NCBI GenBank assembly: GCA_022749755.1
Contig: CM040443.1
Coordinates: forward strand, 13,531,744 to 13,595,743
DNA length: 64,000 nt
Source: Azadirachta indica
Lineage: Eukaryota > Streptophyta > Magnoliopsida > Sapindales > Meliaceae
Reading direction: 5' to 3'
The notes under the pieces were generated by a model. That model was given only the letters and a program-made list of their open reading frames with translations. It was not told the origin of the DNA and made no database searches. Every line of letters starts with the position of its first letter. Position 1 is the stretch's first letter. Positions 25,101 through 37,385 of the stretch are shown one piece after another. A program made the translations under genes and the position numbers.

Positions 25101-27459
25101 CTAGGGCATTCTTCTTCAATAAATGAGGTATCACAGCAATAGACTGAGAATAAGGCTATACCATTAACGGTGCGACAGGGGTCAAAGTATAATACGATTA
25201 AAAATATAGCCAACGAAACTGCAAGATGTAAAGAACCCAAGCTTCTTAGGAATGGCCATGTAGAGTAAACATATATGTCCACTTGACCAGCATCAGTCCA
25301 AGTCCACCAGTTCAAAACTCTCATAATCCATTTGAATTAATTCTGTCATGTATTTATCCTTACTGGTACACTTTCATGCTTTTCTATGAGAATTTTGTCT
25401 GTTGTAGATGGTTGCATGTGAGATGTTGGCATAGACAGAAAGCATTAGATTTCTTACAAGTTTTTACATGCTTCTTCATTGCCTTTAGATATTTTTGTGC
25501 ATTTGATTTGATCAGAAGTGGAGTGAGTATAAGTTATTCAACAAGACATTGGAGTTGCATGCAGCTGCAATTTATGACAGGTCAATCAAAAAGAAGAATT
25601 TGAAGAAGAGTCAAAAGAAGGATGATAAATTCTTTGTAGCCTTCAAAATTGATTCTGTTCCTGAGAGACGACCTTTTCTTTTATCTAGGGATTTCGTCTA
25701 TGCACAGCGTTCAGACAGCAAATCCAGGAAGTTTCAAGTAAGTCTCCTGAACTTTTCAAACATATAATTTATAGAATCTCTCACTTTGTTTTAATGATAA
25801 TTGTGCATATCTTCCAAATTGACTATCTATTTTATGTCTCTTTCTCCCTATATTTTGAAATATCAAGCATATAATTCAAATAATCCTGCCTTTTGAACTT
25901 CTGAAAGACCTGCTTATTGCACACATATTGTAGGAAAAGGAGTGTGATATATGAGAGTTATAACTTGGAAAAGACCAAAGATAGAAAAGGAAAAAGAGAG
26001 GAAATGAGGGAAAAGAGTCGGAATGGGGAACAAACATAGAGAAGTGAGGGAGAAACCCTATTTTCCATTGTACTAATAATTAAATTATATCAGAAACATA
26101 GTTTAAGGCTCTATTTATTCTGGCAAGCACATTGTATCATTTGGATGCAGGCAAAAGGAACTCACAGATTCATGTGCACCATATTAATAAATCCACATGA
26201 CTTTCTCTTGATTTTCGTCCAAATGATCAATTGCACAAGTATTTTACTTCAGCACACATAGAAACACTGGTAGCTGAAGTCATTAAGATTTTATCAATCA
26301 AACCATTGTTTGGCTTGAACTTTAGATCAGGAACAAAAGCACTGTTTAAGAACAGATTTTATCTTCTGCAGCACAACAACATCCAGTCGATTTAGTGGTA
26401 CAAGTCGAAACTCAGCCCAAAGTACTATTTCATTTTGTCTTTTGCCAGTTATCTTAATTTAGAAACTAATTTTGCCAAATATTTGGATCCATTTCTAACT
26501 GATTAATTTCAAAATATTCAGTCATTTTGTTCTGGTTTATCTCTGGCTTTTCCAGAATATTTATGTTCTCAAATCCTGACCAGGGTTTTCTGTATCGAGT
26601 GGTGAAGAGCACTACTGTATTGGTTGAATTTGAAAAAGATTTTTATAACCAGCATCGTCCAATCTACCTATATGATATCAGCTTCTCTTTCAATAGAGTG
26701 TGTTTGAAACGGGCTCACCAAGCAATTGAAGCTGCTTCGGATCCTTTATTCAAGAACTTCCTTTTCCCTGATTGTGTCTCTCGAAAGAACATCCCTCCCT
26801 CACCAGTTTGTCTTTATAGCAATTATAGACTTGATTCTGATAGCAATTCAGCAGTTCGTCAGATCTTATGCTTTGAAGGCCAGGCACCTTATCTTGTGGA
26901 GGGTCCCCTCTCTGTAACTAGAGAGGAAAAAATTTTGAAAAATGAAGTTACAACTGAAATTGTACCTTCAAAAACTGGAGTTGTTGTTCGAGAAGCTGTT
27001 CTCCAAATTTATCAGCGCTCACCTAAGAGTCGAATTCTTATATGTGCTCCTTTAAATAGAACATGTGATGTGCTAATGGGAAATTTGAAGGATGATATTC
27101 GGGAGTCAGATATGTTTCGAGCCAATGCTGCATTTAGGGAAGTGGATGGAGTACCAGATGACATCCTCCCACTATGTCTTTATGAAGGGGAGTGCTTTTC
27201 CTGTCCTTCACTTAAGGATTTGAAACAATATAGGGTTGTATTTTCAACTTTTGTGAGTAGTTTTCGCCTTCGTAATGAAGGCATAACTGCTGGACATTTT
27301 AGCCATATTTTCCTGGTGGATGCATCATCTGCTACTGAGCCAGAGACAATGATAGCTCTCAGTAATTTGGCTAATGAGAACACAACTGTCATCGTCACTG
27401 GTGCTCCCCATAACGTTCCACGTTGGGTCCGCTCTGATATTGCTAGGAAGAATGGATAA
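22150..27459 (+). CDS. Copy A: SDE3/MOV10-like pseudohelicase
   Basis: Coding exons read as 22150-23349, 25516-25737 and 26584-27459, all joining in phase 0, 765 residues. The start is the ATG just after the intron acceptor at 22143. Residues 1-14 are hydrophobic with Cys at 10, 13 and 14. Residues 40 to about 330 are Ser/Pro-rich and look disordered. Then come PIYKIPEDIE and YKDYFAALLYAEDFY, the ERRPFLLSRDFVY region, and GFLYRVV, all matching the N-terminal half of plant SDE3, followed by a degenerate first RecA domain. Walker A is replaced (GPLSV, insertion, PSKTGVVV), DEAG reads VDAS, and motif III reads GAPHNVPRWV. CAP (motif Ia) is kept. The second RecA domain is absent. A one-base deletion near 27456 (GGATAAG where C has GGATTAAG) brings an early TAA that removes the last residues found in C and D. 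SDE3 proteins are about 1,000 residues. ATP-driven unwinding is unlikely; the role is unknown. Confidence 0.72.
22936..23295 (+). repeat. In-frame 180-bp tandem duplication inside copy A exon 2
   Basis: The sequence beginning at VSSNPTL (22936) recurs from 23116, an exact 180-base (60-codon) offset. Each unit contains a STNQQKK-like motif, a TPIYKI or MPIYKI motif, and LIKKDIVPDILKK. Copy D has only one unit, so the duplication arose in copy A after it separated from D. It doubles the PIYKIP segment that in SDE3 precedes the conserved N-terminal region. Confidence 0.85.
24312..24480 (+). mobile_element. SINE-like, tRNA-related sequence in copy A intron 2
   Basis: GATAGCCAAATTGGTTAGATC (24320-24340) resembles a tRNA A box. 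About 40 bases on, AGAGGTCAAATATGC resembles a weak B box. The sequence ends in an A-rich tail (AAAAAATAAAAATTAAGAAA near 24457-24476). The same unit occurs in intron 2 of copies B (about 34970-35140) and E (about 58196-58365), so it entered the family before those duplications. The layout fits a tRNA-derived SINE, but the B box is poor. Confidence 0.38.
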
Positions 27460-29089
27460 GAACATCATATTTCCAAAGACTTAGTGAGACTAAATCATAT
27501 TGGAGTTCCGATCCAAGGTTCATTACGCAGCTGTCAACTTCAAAAGAAGAATCGGCTGAAACTTTAAAGCTTTTGTCTTTTTCCTTAATCTAATCTGCTA
27601 ATGCAGTAGCAGCTACAAACTCCACGGTAACTAATATGTGTAAATATGTGTCGATGCAAGAACAGTCCTCTTAGTAAGGTTGTTTGGTATGTGTTACTCT
27701 TATCTATTTTAAACTGGTGAATTCTGAATGCTTATCGCGTACTCGTGATAATGAATTAGTTCTCTTCTCGTGCATTTACAAGGACTAATCTGTTCCCATA
27801 GATTTTCCTTTTCCTTTCTTTTTTTTTTTTTTTAATTTTTCAGGAACTATATGTATGCATATAGCATTGTATTGTACCATTTTATTTGTGAGATTGCCTG
27901 CACAGGTAATACAACATGAGGCAGCTGATTGAGGAGATGCCAGCAGAGTGGTGTATTAACCCTTTATTTTTTTTTTAATTTATTAAAAATAATATTATTA
28001 AAAATGCATATTTGTACGTTAGAGAATCTCATACTATACCTAATATTTATACCAATATATTTTAACATTCAATTTTATTCATACAATTCAATACTTTCTA
28101 ATACAATGTACTAATACTAATAAAAAACAGACTTGATTATTGAGTAAACATATTTTTATTTGACAGTTGAAATATATTACTACTTTTTCGTTTGTAATTA
28201 ACATTTAATAATTTTATTCAATAATTTACGGGAATTGAAAGTTATAACAATTTAATATAAACATATGTCTTTAAAGTATTTTTTTATAATTAATTTTAAG
28301 TATTTCTTTTTTCTAAAATCAATGGGACTTGGTCTTCATTCTTTGTCTTCTTAATTTAAATATGTTTCTCTTATATCTATGTGATCAAATAAAAGAAAAA
28401 ATTAACAAAGATCCTCACCCATTATGGGTAATGATTAATTTTAGATATATATTTGTGCTAATAATGTATGCTTTAAAGATACCAATTAAAGAAATTAAAA
28501 ATAATAGGTAATTAATATAATAATTATTATTAAAAAATTCAAATAACTCTATTCATGGTGAAAGACAACTCGGCTCAGGTCATACGCTCATGAAATTCGT
28601 ATCGTGCCATTCTCTGCTTTGGGTTTTTCTTTTTCTTTTTTTAATTTTTAAATATTTTTTTAAGAATTTAATTCATTAAAAATATTAAAATATTACTAAA
28701 TTTAATTTTTTGTACAACTACTACCAAATGTGTTGTTAAAATTTTAAAATTATTCTAATATTTTAATTAATTATTTTTACTTTTAGATCAATTACCTATT
28801 TTTTCATTCAACGCTTGTGCCTAAAATATGAGCTTACTTTGAGTTCATTTAAATTTAATTTACGTTTCATTTCGATCTGCTATTTTTTTTTTTTGCTACC
28901 TTAACTCATTTAACCACCTCTAATTGTTTTCTAGTTTTTTATTCACCCATTGTTGCCGAGGACTTATTGTTATAAATATTCAAATTTTATTTTCTGTTTT
29001 ATCTTTTATAAAAAAAGTGCTATTATTGTATACTTCTTTTTTTAGTAATACAATTTTAAAGATTGTTTATTTTTCTAATTGAAATATAA

Positions 29090-30470
29090 TTATAATTATT
29101 CAGATATTTAAGATAATATTTGTATCTTTTATCTGAACTCTAAATATAATTGAAATATGAATTTAACTGAAATATAAATTTAAATGATATGTTTGTTTTT
29201 ATTTTAAAATATCTGAAAATAAATATTAAATTATTTATTTTAACAAAACAAAAACTTTAAAAATTGATATTTTGACATATATACCTTTTTAAATAACATA
29301 CATATATTTATAATAATTTTAATTATATTATCATAATAATAGAAAAATTAATAAAATTATATTAATATGTACATTGTCTATTTGTTTTATATTAATTTTT
29401 TTAAAAAAATAATTTCTAATCGATAATATAAAGATCAATAAAAATTAAATAAAAATAATAAGTTATATTGTAATATAATTGTAATTATATAAATATACAA
29501 ATTTATTACAATAATTAAAGTATAAAAGAAATAAGTTGAGAAGATAAGTAGAGGAGATCTATAATCAAAAAAAGATACGTTAAAAATAGTTAAATAAGAT
29601 TTTAATATTATTAATAAACAAATTAATAAAATAAGGATATTTTTGAAAAATAAAAATATTAAATTATTCAGATATTTATTTATTCAGATTTCAGTCAAAA
29701 TTTTTAAATTAATTATATTAAGATGTTTTTAACAACTATTCACATATAAGTTAAAAAACAAACGACTTTTACACTTCTGAATAATTATATTCAGACTTTA
29801 ATTAGAAAAATAAACAACCCTTAAGACGCATTTGTTTTTTAACTTATATCTGAATATTTGTTAAAAATATTTGAATATAATTAAGTTAAAAATTTTAATT
29901 TAAATATGAATAAGTAAATGTCTGAAAACTTTTATATTTTTGTTTCCAAAAATATTCTTATCTTATTAATTTATTTACTAATAAAATTAAAATTCTATTT
30001 AACTATTTTTTACGTATTTCTTCTCTATTTTAGGTTCTTCAACTTGTATTTTCAATCTTACTTATTTTTATATTTTAATTATTATAATAATTTTTATATT
30101 TACATAATTACAATTATATTAAAATATAAATTATTATTTTTATTTTATTTTTATTTATTTTTTTATATCATTTATTAGAAATTATTTTTCTAAAAAAAAT
30201 CAAACAAATAAATAATGTATATATTAATATAAGTTATTAATTTTTTTTTTTTTTATTATACTAATATAATTAAAATTATTATAAATATAAGTATATTGTT
30301 TAAAATGATATATATGTAAAAATATTAATTTTTATACTTTTTATTTTATCAAAATAAATAAGTTAATACTTATTTTCAAAAGTTTTAAAATAAAAAAAAT
30401 ATCATTAGATTTAGATTTTAATTATATTTAGATTTCGGTTATGTTTACGATTCAAACAAAAAAAAAATGT
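29090..30470. mobile_element. AT-rich inverted-repeat element cluster
   Basis: Relative to the spacer upstream of copy A, about 1.4 kb is inserted here. The left part (29090-29300) and the reverse complement of the right part (30300-30470) share blocks such as GAAATATAAATTTAAATGATAT and TTTTAAAAATTGATATTTT in variant form. A junction at about 29815-29845 (AAACAACCCTTAAGACGC, then ATTTGTTTTTTAAC) suggests two neighbouring fold-back elements. There is no coding capacity. Confidence 0.4.
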
Positions 30471-30781
30471 TATTTTAATTTTATAATAAAAATAATTACA
30501 TATCTAATTACGCTTACACTTAGATATCCTTTCTTTAATTAAAATATTTTCATCCGTCAAAAACATTTACGTGCTGCCCTATAGGTAAATTGTAAAAACA
30601 TAAACGTTTCAGTAATTTGACCCCGACCAAAAAAAATAATTGAATAAAGAAAAAAAAGAAGAAAAAGTAGTTTAACTGGGGTCCACTTACGATTACTTTA
30701 TAAATATTTGAGAGGAAAAAAATTATGAGATTTAAAAAAAAAAAAAAAAAATTTTAGTATTATTACGAGCGTTATAAAAAA

Positions 30782-31960
30782 GGGATTTTAACACGTACGT
30801 CCTTAAAGTTTGAAATTTTAACACTTAGGTGAAAGGTTTAAAGAAAGGTACACTATCTCCCCTAAACTATTAGTTAACCATCTAATTTTATTTATATGAC
30901 TATAATACAATTAATTGCTTCAAAGTAAAGTATAAGAAATTCAATTTGTATCTAATTAAAAATAATTTTTATTTATATTTATTTAAAAATTAAAAATTTA
31001 ATTAATGATAATTTAATTTGCGATTTTAATACTTAAATAGAAATTTTAAGATAAGACACATTTACCTCCTTTGGACTATCAATTGACTATATATTTTCAC
31101 TTAAAATAACTATAATACCCTTAATTGCTTCAAAATAAAGTTTAAGAAATTCAATTTTAATTTATTTGATGTTTAAAAAATTAAAATAATTAAAATTTTG
31201 ATTAATGACAATTATAAGTTATATTCGTTTAATATTTATTTAAATTAAAAATTTATTTAATTATATTTAAAATTAGCAATTTATTCATGTTAATATTTTT
31301 TCTAATTTTCTGTCATTGCGTAGTTCCATCAAATTTTTTGTATAAACTCAAAAATTTACATTTGCTTTACGAGTTATAAGATTGATATTAAAGTGTGAAT
31401 TTAATATAAATGTGTATGACATAAATCTTGTATTAAAGTATTTTTATAAGAAGAGTGAGATTGATAAACCTATGAAATTATTCAGTGAAATAAAAATAAT
31501 ATACTTTATTACTGAAGAATTTGTAAAAGAGGAGAGTAAGAAAAGCGGCGGTTTTGCATATTAAGGTTTGAAAGTTGGATAAATATGATATATGAATAAA
31601 AATTAAATTTTTATTTTGAGTAAATATTAAATAAATGTAAACTAAAATTATCAAGTTAAATTATCATTAATTAAATTCTTAATTTCAATAAATATTAAAT
31701 ATACATAAATTAAAATTATTAAATTAAATTGTCACCAACTAGATTTTTAATTTTTAAATAAATATAAATTAAAATTATTTTTGATTATATACAAATTAAA
31801 TTTTTTATACTTTACTTTAAAATAATTAAAAATATTATAATCATATAAATAAAATTAGATGGTTAATTAATAGTTTAGGAGAGGTAAGTGTACCTTTTTT
31901 AACTTTTTATTTTAAAGAGTTAAAATCTAAAATTTCAGGGGGAAGGATGTGTTAAAACCC
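30782..31960. mobile_element. Mutator-like MITE with perfect 10-bp TSD
   Basis: The ends are GGGATTTTAACACGTACGTC and, as reverse complement of the right, GGGTTTTAACACATCCTTCC. The inverted match runs inward for about 200 bases (for example CCATCTAATTTTATTTATAT on both arms). TTATAAAAAA is duplicated exactly at 30772-30781 and 31961-31970. The homologous spacer upstream of copy A shows the empty site near 20370-20390 (GTGCTATAAAAAACATTATG), which confirms insertion. The left arm is partly duplicated near 31030-31170. No transposase is seen. Confidence 0.88.
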
Positions 31961-34900
31961 TTATAAAAAATATTATGACTTTTAAATTATTTTATTCGGG
32001 CGCTCTTTTGTTATGTGTACTATTTTGTAAGTGTCTCTGTTAATAATGATTGATTCACAGTCTCACAGACAGACGAAAAATCTTTTAATAAAATAATAAT
32101 TCTTTGTGACTGGTAAGCCACGAGGTAATAAGGATTGCTTTTTGGTCAGCCCTTTCAGGGTCTCTTGCAGTCTTTGTAGATTCTGTGTGTATTAAAATTT
32201 GCTATGGCAGGTGGGTCCACTGATGACGTGACGACACTTGGCTGTGTTCAGTTAAAAGTGAGTAACAGGATTCACTCTCCTTTTCCACTCAATGGCTTCG
32301 TTCATTTCAAGCTCCTAATTCTACGGAATCATCCGTAAGAGTGTAACTCATCTCATTTGCCGAAGAATCAGAAGAGGAGGTAAGTCCTCTTGCTTTTGAT
32401 CTTTCATTTGCTTCAATTTCAAGATAGTTACTGTTTAATTTTTAGTGTTTAATGGAGTTTAATGATCTTCCGTTCATGTATCATCAACATTCAATCCACA
32501 TGCATTGACTTTCTGTTGAAAGCTTTCGTTTCTAGTTGTGAATGAAAGAGAGGAAGAAAGAAAGAGTTTTGATTCATTCATTACAAGCTTGGGACTGCTC
32601 ACCTTGATAAAAAATGATTTTTAAAACTTAGAACTCTTATACATCTCATTAGAAAGACTTTTGGGATTCAGATTGTCACTATCTGGCGTTTAATTATTTA
32701 CATGTTTAATTTAATGTTCTCGATCTTCTAATTACCGAGAAATCAATAAAAAGTTAGATTTCAAATTTTCTGATTTAATCTCATCAGTTTGAGAGTTTTT
32801 TAGGCCTATGACTTGGTAGAGGTTGAGATTTTTTCTTTTTGACAAGACTACAAGCTGTATAAATTGATGTTGTTTGATTGCAGAACACCATGTCTGTGTT
32901 TGTTGATATTTTCCTATGCATTCTTTGCTGCCAAGAAGAAGATTATGATGTAAGTGACTATGAGATTCCAGGGAGAGAACCTTTACTTCAATCATCTACT
33001 TACAATAATAATAATCTGCCTCGCTGTTTTGATGGGACCACGATCTATTACTATGAATATTACCCAAATTTATTGGCTAGTAGCTCAACTACGGAAAAGC
33101 CTAGTACAGTGTCTAAGCAATCAGAATACGGTAACAAGTCAATGAATAAGACTAATGAAGTGTCTGAGAGTTTAAAGAGCTCAAGACCCTCACCCCCTTC
33201 ATTTTCCTATAACCAAGTCCCATCTCAACCTTCACCTCAATCTTTACCAAACTGACTCCATCTTCTTCTCCTTCTCCTTCGTCTCTATCATCTTCTAAAC
33301 CATATTTATCTGTCTCTAATTCGAAAACATCTACTTCTAATCGATCCTATCACCACCAAAAGCCCCACAGTCCTTAGCAGAATCATCATCATTCTCTAAA
33401 CCTGCATCAGCTTCATCCAAGTCAGTTCTATCCCCAACTGGACCCGCTCAATCATCTTCTAGCCCATGTTTGGCATCATCTAGACCTGCAATTCCTCCTC
33501 CGAAAGTATCCCTGTCAGTCCCTAAATCTGCATCATCTTCTCTTGCTCAATCTTTAGTTCACCTCAGGCAAATCAGGCACCTCAGGCACCTCCAGCACCT
33601 CAACCATCTGCGAAGGCTAAACAACCACCATCTCTTATCAAACCATCACCATCTTTACGTGGTTCTTCTCAGTCTCCCTCTACACCAATTCCATCATCTC
33701 TGAAGGTCCCTCTGTCCTCTAATCCTACTGTGTCTCAACTTTCTTCTAATTCAACAAATCTGCAGAAGAAAGCTAACTATGTATGCATTGATTCAGAGGA
33801 TTACAATGCCTGTTTACAAGATACCCAAGGACAATGAACATTTGATCAAGAAAGATATTGTGCCTGATATTTTGAAGAAGCCATTGTCTCCATCTACCTA
33901 CAAGGATTACTTTGCTGCTCTTCTATATGCCGAGGATTTCTACCCTGAGGTGATTAATTAACAATGCCTTTCTTCATATTCTTCTTTATTGAGAAATTTC
34001 GTGTGAGATAACTTTATTTCTATTATAACATATTATGTATTCTTGCTGTTCATTGAAAAACATTGCGCAGATAGTGTGCTAGTCATTCGTGGTGTATGTT
34101 GCATTTAAAATAGTCTCCGATAAATGTAATCTAGGTATTATGGCAATGCAAAAGATTTTTAAAATAACCTAGTACACAATCACGGCGTAGACACTGATAA
34201 TTTTGGGGGAAGCTCCATCATAAGGGATATGAATTGAGGGATTGGATCAAGTCTAATTATGTGGTTTTGGACCGCCCTAAAGAATCTATCAAAATTCTTC
34301 ATATCAGAACTTTAGAACTAAACAGCTGAAATTATTAAGATTGCATTAGATAAATTACAAAGATTGGTGCTCTCTACACCCCGTAAGTTTCCTTACAAAA
34401 CCCCTTAAGCAACCAATAAGAAATTATTAGACTGCATGACATTTTATTAAAATGAGTGGTGCTCCTTGTATGCCATTAGTTTCCTTAAGCTTTGTTAGTC
34501 AACTGAAACATTTAAAACTATTTTGAGAGGCCTGTTTCTTTATTTGTTTATTCTACTTCGTGGTGCACGATGCCCATAGATTGCTGACAGAACTTCAATT
34601 TAACAACGGAGAGAACATATGGAAGCCTATTAAAGATATACTGGGAATCGGATAATGGTGCAACTTAGGAAATGGTTTTGGTGGTTGGTTTGCAGACTAT
34701 CAACTATTGTAGGCTAGGTGATGTCATGGTAGTCTGCTCTTTGTAATGAAGATAGGCAGTTTAAGTCTTGTAATCACTGAAATGGGTGAGCCTAGGGGTT
34801 TCTCTTCTCGTGCAATAGCGGGATGAAAACCAGGTTTATGTTATTGGCATGTCAATCATGCATGCTATCTAGAAGCAATTTCACTACCGTTTGTGGGTTA

Positions 34901-34969
34901 TAATAATGGTTATTTTATCATACAATATCTTAAGAGAATGTAACCTTTGACCAGTGAGGAGTTGTAGTA

Positions 34970-35140
34970 TACCTCCAATAGATGGCCGAATTGGTTAGAT
35001 CCATTGTGGTGGTGTCAACGGTTTAGAGGTCAAATCTGCTCTCACCAACCTTGGAGGGGGATTAACTTTTATCTGTGTTTATGCATTGGGAACTGTTGGG
35101 TGGATTGTGGTATAATTAAAAAATAAAAATTAAGAAACAA
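34970..35140 (+). mobile_element. SINE-like, tRNA-related sequence in copy B intron 2
   Basis: Paralogue of the unit at 24312-24480. Here the A-box-like part reads GATGGCCGAATTGGTTAGAT, closer to a tRNA than in copy A. The A-rich tail lies near 35115-35137. Confidence 0.38.
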
Positions 35141-35825
35141 GGTGAAGAGATAGGAGTCTGTGAATTGTCTCCTTTCCATTGACATTGACTCTTAATACTC
35201 CGTGCCAGATGCATTAACCAATTGCTTTAAAAAATTATAAAGGTTTCATCAGAATACCCTAAAGTTTTCAAAATAATAAGTTAGTTGCTTTTTCCAGCTG
35301 CATTGGCAATTTGTTTCCGTTTTCTAACTTTCTTTTGATGCTGTCGAGCTTCTCTTCCTTGGAGCGAAGAAAAAAAAAAAATAAAGGCATTTTGTTTTTA
35401 ATATTTCTACACTATTGTTTAGCTCTGTCCTATCAATTAAAGAATTTTGGATTAATGGTTCTTTAACGTGATATTTTTGATTAAGAGATTGAGGCTTTGG
35501 GCTTTACTGGGGATCTCAATGGAATGGCAGTATTTGAAATGCTAAAATTAGAATAACATGGTAAGGAAGATAAGAGTGAGATATGAAGAAGCCCACTTCT
35601 AGTAGATGAGAAAATTGAGGAAGGAAGCAAGGGTACAACAAATCTCAGTATTTCAAAGAAAAGTAAATGAGCAACTAGAAAGTGTCAGAGCATGAATGAA
35701 GTTGATAAATTGATGAGGTAAGGAGAGGTTTTTGACAGTGTTTAGGACATTCTTCTGCAACAAATGAGCTATCACAGCCAATAGAATGAGAATAAAGCTA
35801 TGGCATTAATGGTGTGACAAGTGTC

Positions 35826-36190
35826 AGGTATATGGATAGTATTATTGGGAAGGTGAGGTGAAGGACAAGAAACGGAGGAAAAAGTGGTTGCATATTGATC
35901 TATGGTTGCTGATTGAAGCTCGTTGGAGAGGATTTTGTGGAAGAAGTCAAAGAAAAACAAAAGTATTTCAGAGAGAATAAAATATTGAATTGAATCTCTT
36001 AAAAAAATGATTAAACAGCATATGAACATATTTTTTTATATAGGTAAAAATAACAGATCAACATATATTAAGAAAACAAAATCAAATTACGAAATATAAA
36101 CTAGGAAATCGAATCAAACTAGGTAAAACCTAATACCACCCGCATAAAAAATCAAATTTAATTAAACTAAACTAAATGGGATTTATCCTT
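35826..36190. other. Foreign sequence replacing exon 3 of copy B
   Basis: Copy B follows copies A and E up to about 35826 (GGTGTGACAAGTGTCA) and re-joins them in intron 3 at about 36195. The intervening 365 bases do not match the family. I do not recognise them. They could be a transposon end or filler from a deletion repair event. Confidence 0.55.
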
Positions 36191-37385
36191 TTTTTTCCAA
36201 CATTTTGAAAGAAATGTCGAGAATATAATTAAAATAATCCTCTCATTTGAACTTCTGAAACACCTGCTTGCTCATTGTACGGATATGGTATGAAAGGGAG
36301 TGATGTATGAGAATTATAATTTAGAAGAGATGAAAGATAGAAAAGGAAATGAGAGAAAAGAGTAGGAAAGGGGAACAAACTGAGAGAAGTGAGAGAGAAA
36401 ACCTTAATTGTTTTCCATTATTTCAATAGTCAATCCTATCCAAAACATAATTCAAGGCTCTATTTGTTCTGGTAGCATATATATTAATAAATCCACTTGA
36501 CTTTCTGTTGATTTTCATACAAGTGATCAGTTGCATAAATATTTTACTTCAGCACAGGTAGAAATAGAAACATTGACAGCTGATAAGCCCTAAGAGTTGT
36601 CAATCGAACCATTGTTAAACTTCATATTGAGGAACAAAAGCAGTGTTTAAGAACATATTTTAACTTTTGCACTAGGGCATCAAGCAAGTAAATTCAGCCT
36701 AAAGTGCTTTTTGCCAGTCATCTAATTCAGAAGCTGATTTTCCTAAAGATTGAGATCCATTTCTAACTGATTAATTTCAAAATATTGTGTCATTTTGTTC
36801 CAGTTTCTCTTCATTTTTTGAGAATATTTATGTTCTCAAATCCTGACCAGGGTTTTCTGTATTGAGTGGTGAAGAGCACTGCCGTATTGGCTGAATTTGA
36901 AAAGGATTTTATTCTCAGCATTGTCCAAGCTATACATGTGATATTAGCTTCTCATTCAATATAGTTGGTTGGAACAGGCTTGTGAAGCAATTGCAGCTGC
37001 ATCAGGTCCTTTATTCATGAACTTCCTTTTTCTTGACTCCATCTCTAGAAAGAACATCCCTTCCTCAGCACTTTGTCTACGCCTTCGTAATAAAGGCATA
37101 ACTGGTGGACATTTTAGGCATATTTTTCTGGTGCATGGGTTATGAATGTGCTACTGAGCCAAACACAGGAGGAATAGCTTTCAGTAATTTGGCTGATGAG
37201 AACACGAGTGTCATGTCACTGGTGCTCTCACCATCCAGGTTGAGTTCGCTTTGATATTGTTTGGAAGAATGGCTTAAGGACATTATATTTTGAAAGACTT
37301 GGCAAGACTAGAACATATAAGAGTGACAATCCAACGTTCATTACACACCTGCTGTGAACTTCGAGAGAAGAATCAGATGAAACAT

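Larger units (their letters stand above)
27970..32080. repeat. Duplicated intergenic spacer between copies A and B
   Basis: No gene is recognised. It aligns with the spacer upstream of copy A (17655-21280), interrupted by an AT-rich inverted-repeat cluster (about 29090-30470) and by a MITE (30782-31960). The open frame at 29918-30178 is a low-complexity Phe/Leu/Tyr/Ile run from T-rich DNA. Confidence 0.65.
32190..37385 (+). pseudogene. Copy B: decayed SDE3-like pseudohelicase
   Basis: The promoter block and non-coding exon 1 (donor GT at 32380) are preserved, as is the exon 2 start (ATG 32890). The frame is lost at 33253-33255, where one base fewer than in A and D (CCAAACTGA for CCAAAACTGA) creates a TGA; further small indels follow. 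The exon 2 end (33779-33949, YKDYFAALLYAEDFY) is still readable. Exon 3 is missing and replaced by unrelated sequence at about 35826-36190. Exon 4 begins at 36851 but has an in-frame TGA at 36863-36865 and an internal deletion of about 450 bases with its junction near 37080. The sequence then resumes at the region matching motif II. This copy cannot make the full protein, although an N-terminal fragment of about 122 residues is possible. Confidence 0.88.

Noticed and set aside
24875..25324. 149-codon minus-strand frame in copy A intron 2
   Set aside because: It is hydrophobic, has no family resemblance, and the corresponding intron positions in B and E are interrupted by indels and stops, so it is not conserved.
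29918..30178. 86-codon Phe/Tyr/Leu/Ile-rich frame in the A-B spacer
   Set aside because: It comes from T-rich low-complexity DNA inside an inverted-repeat element, with no codon bias or homologue.
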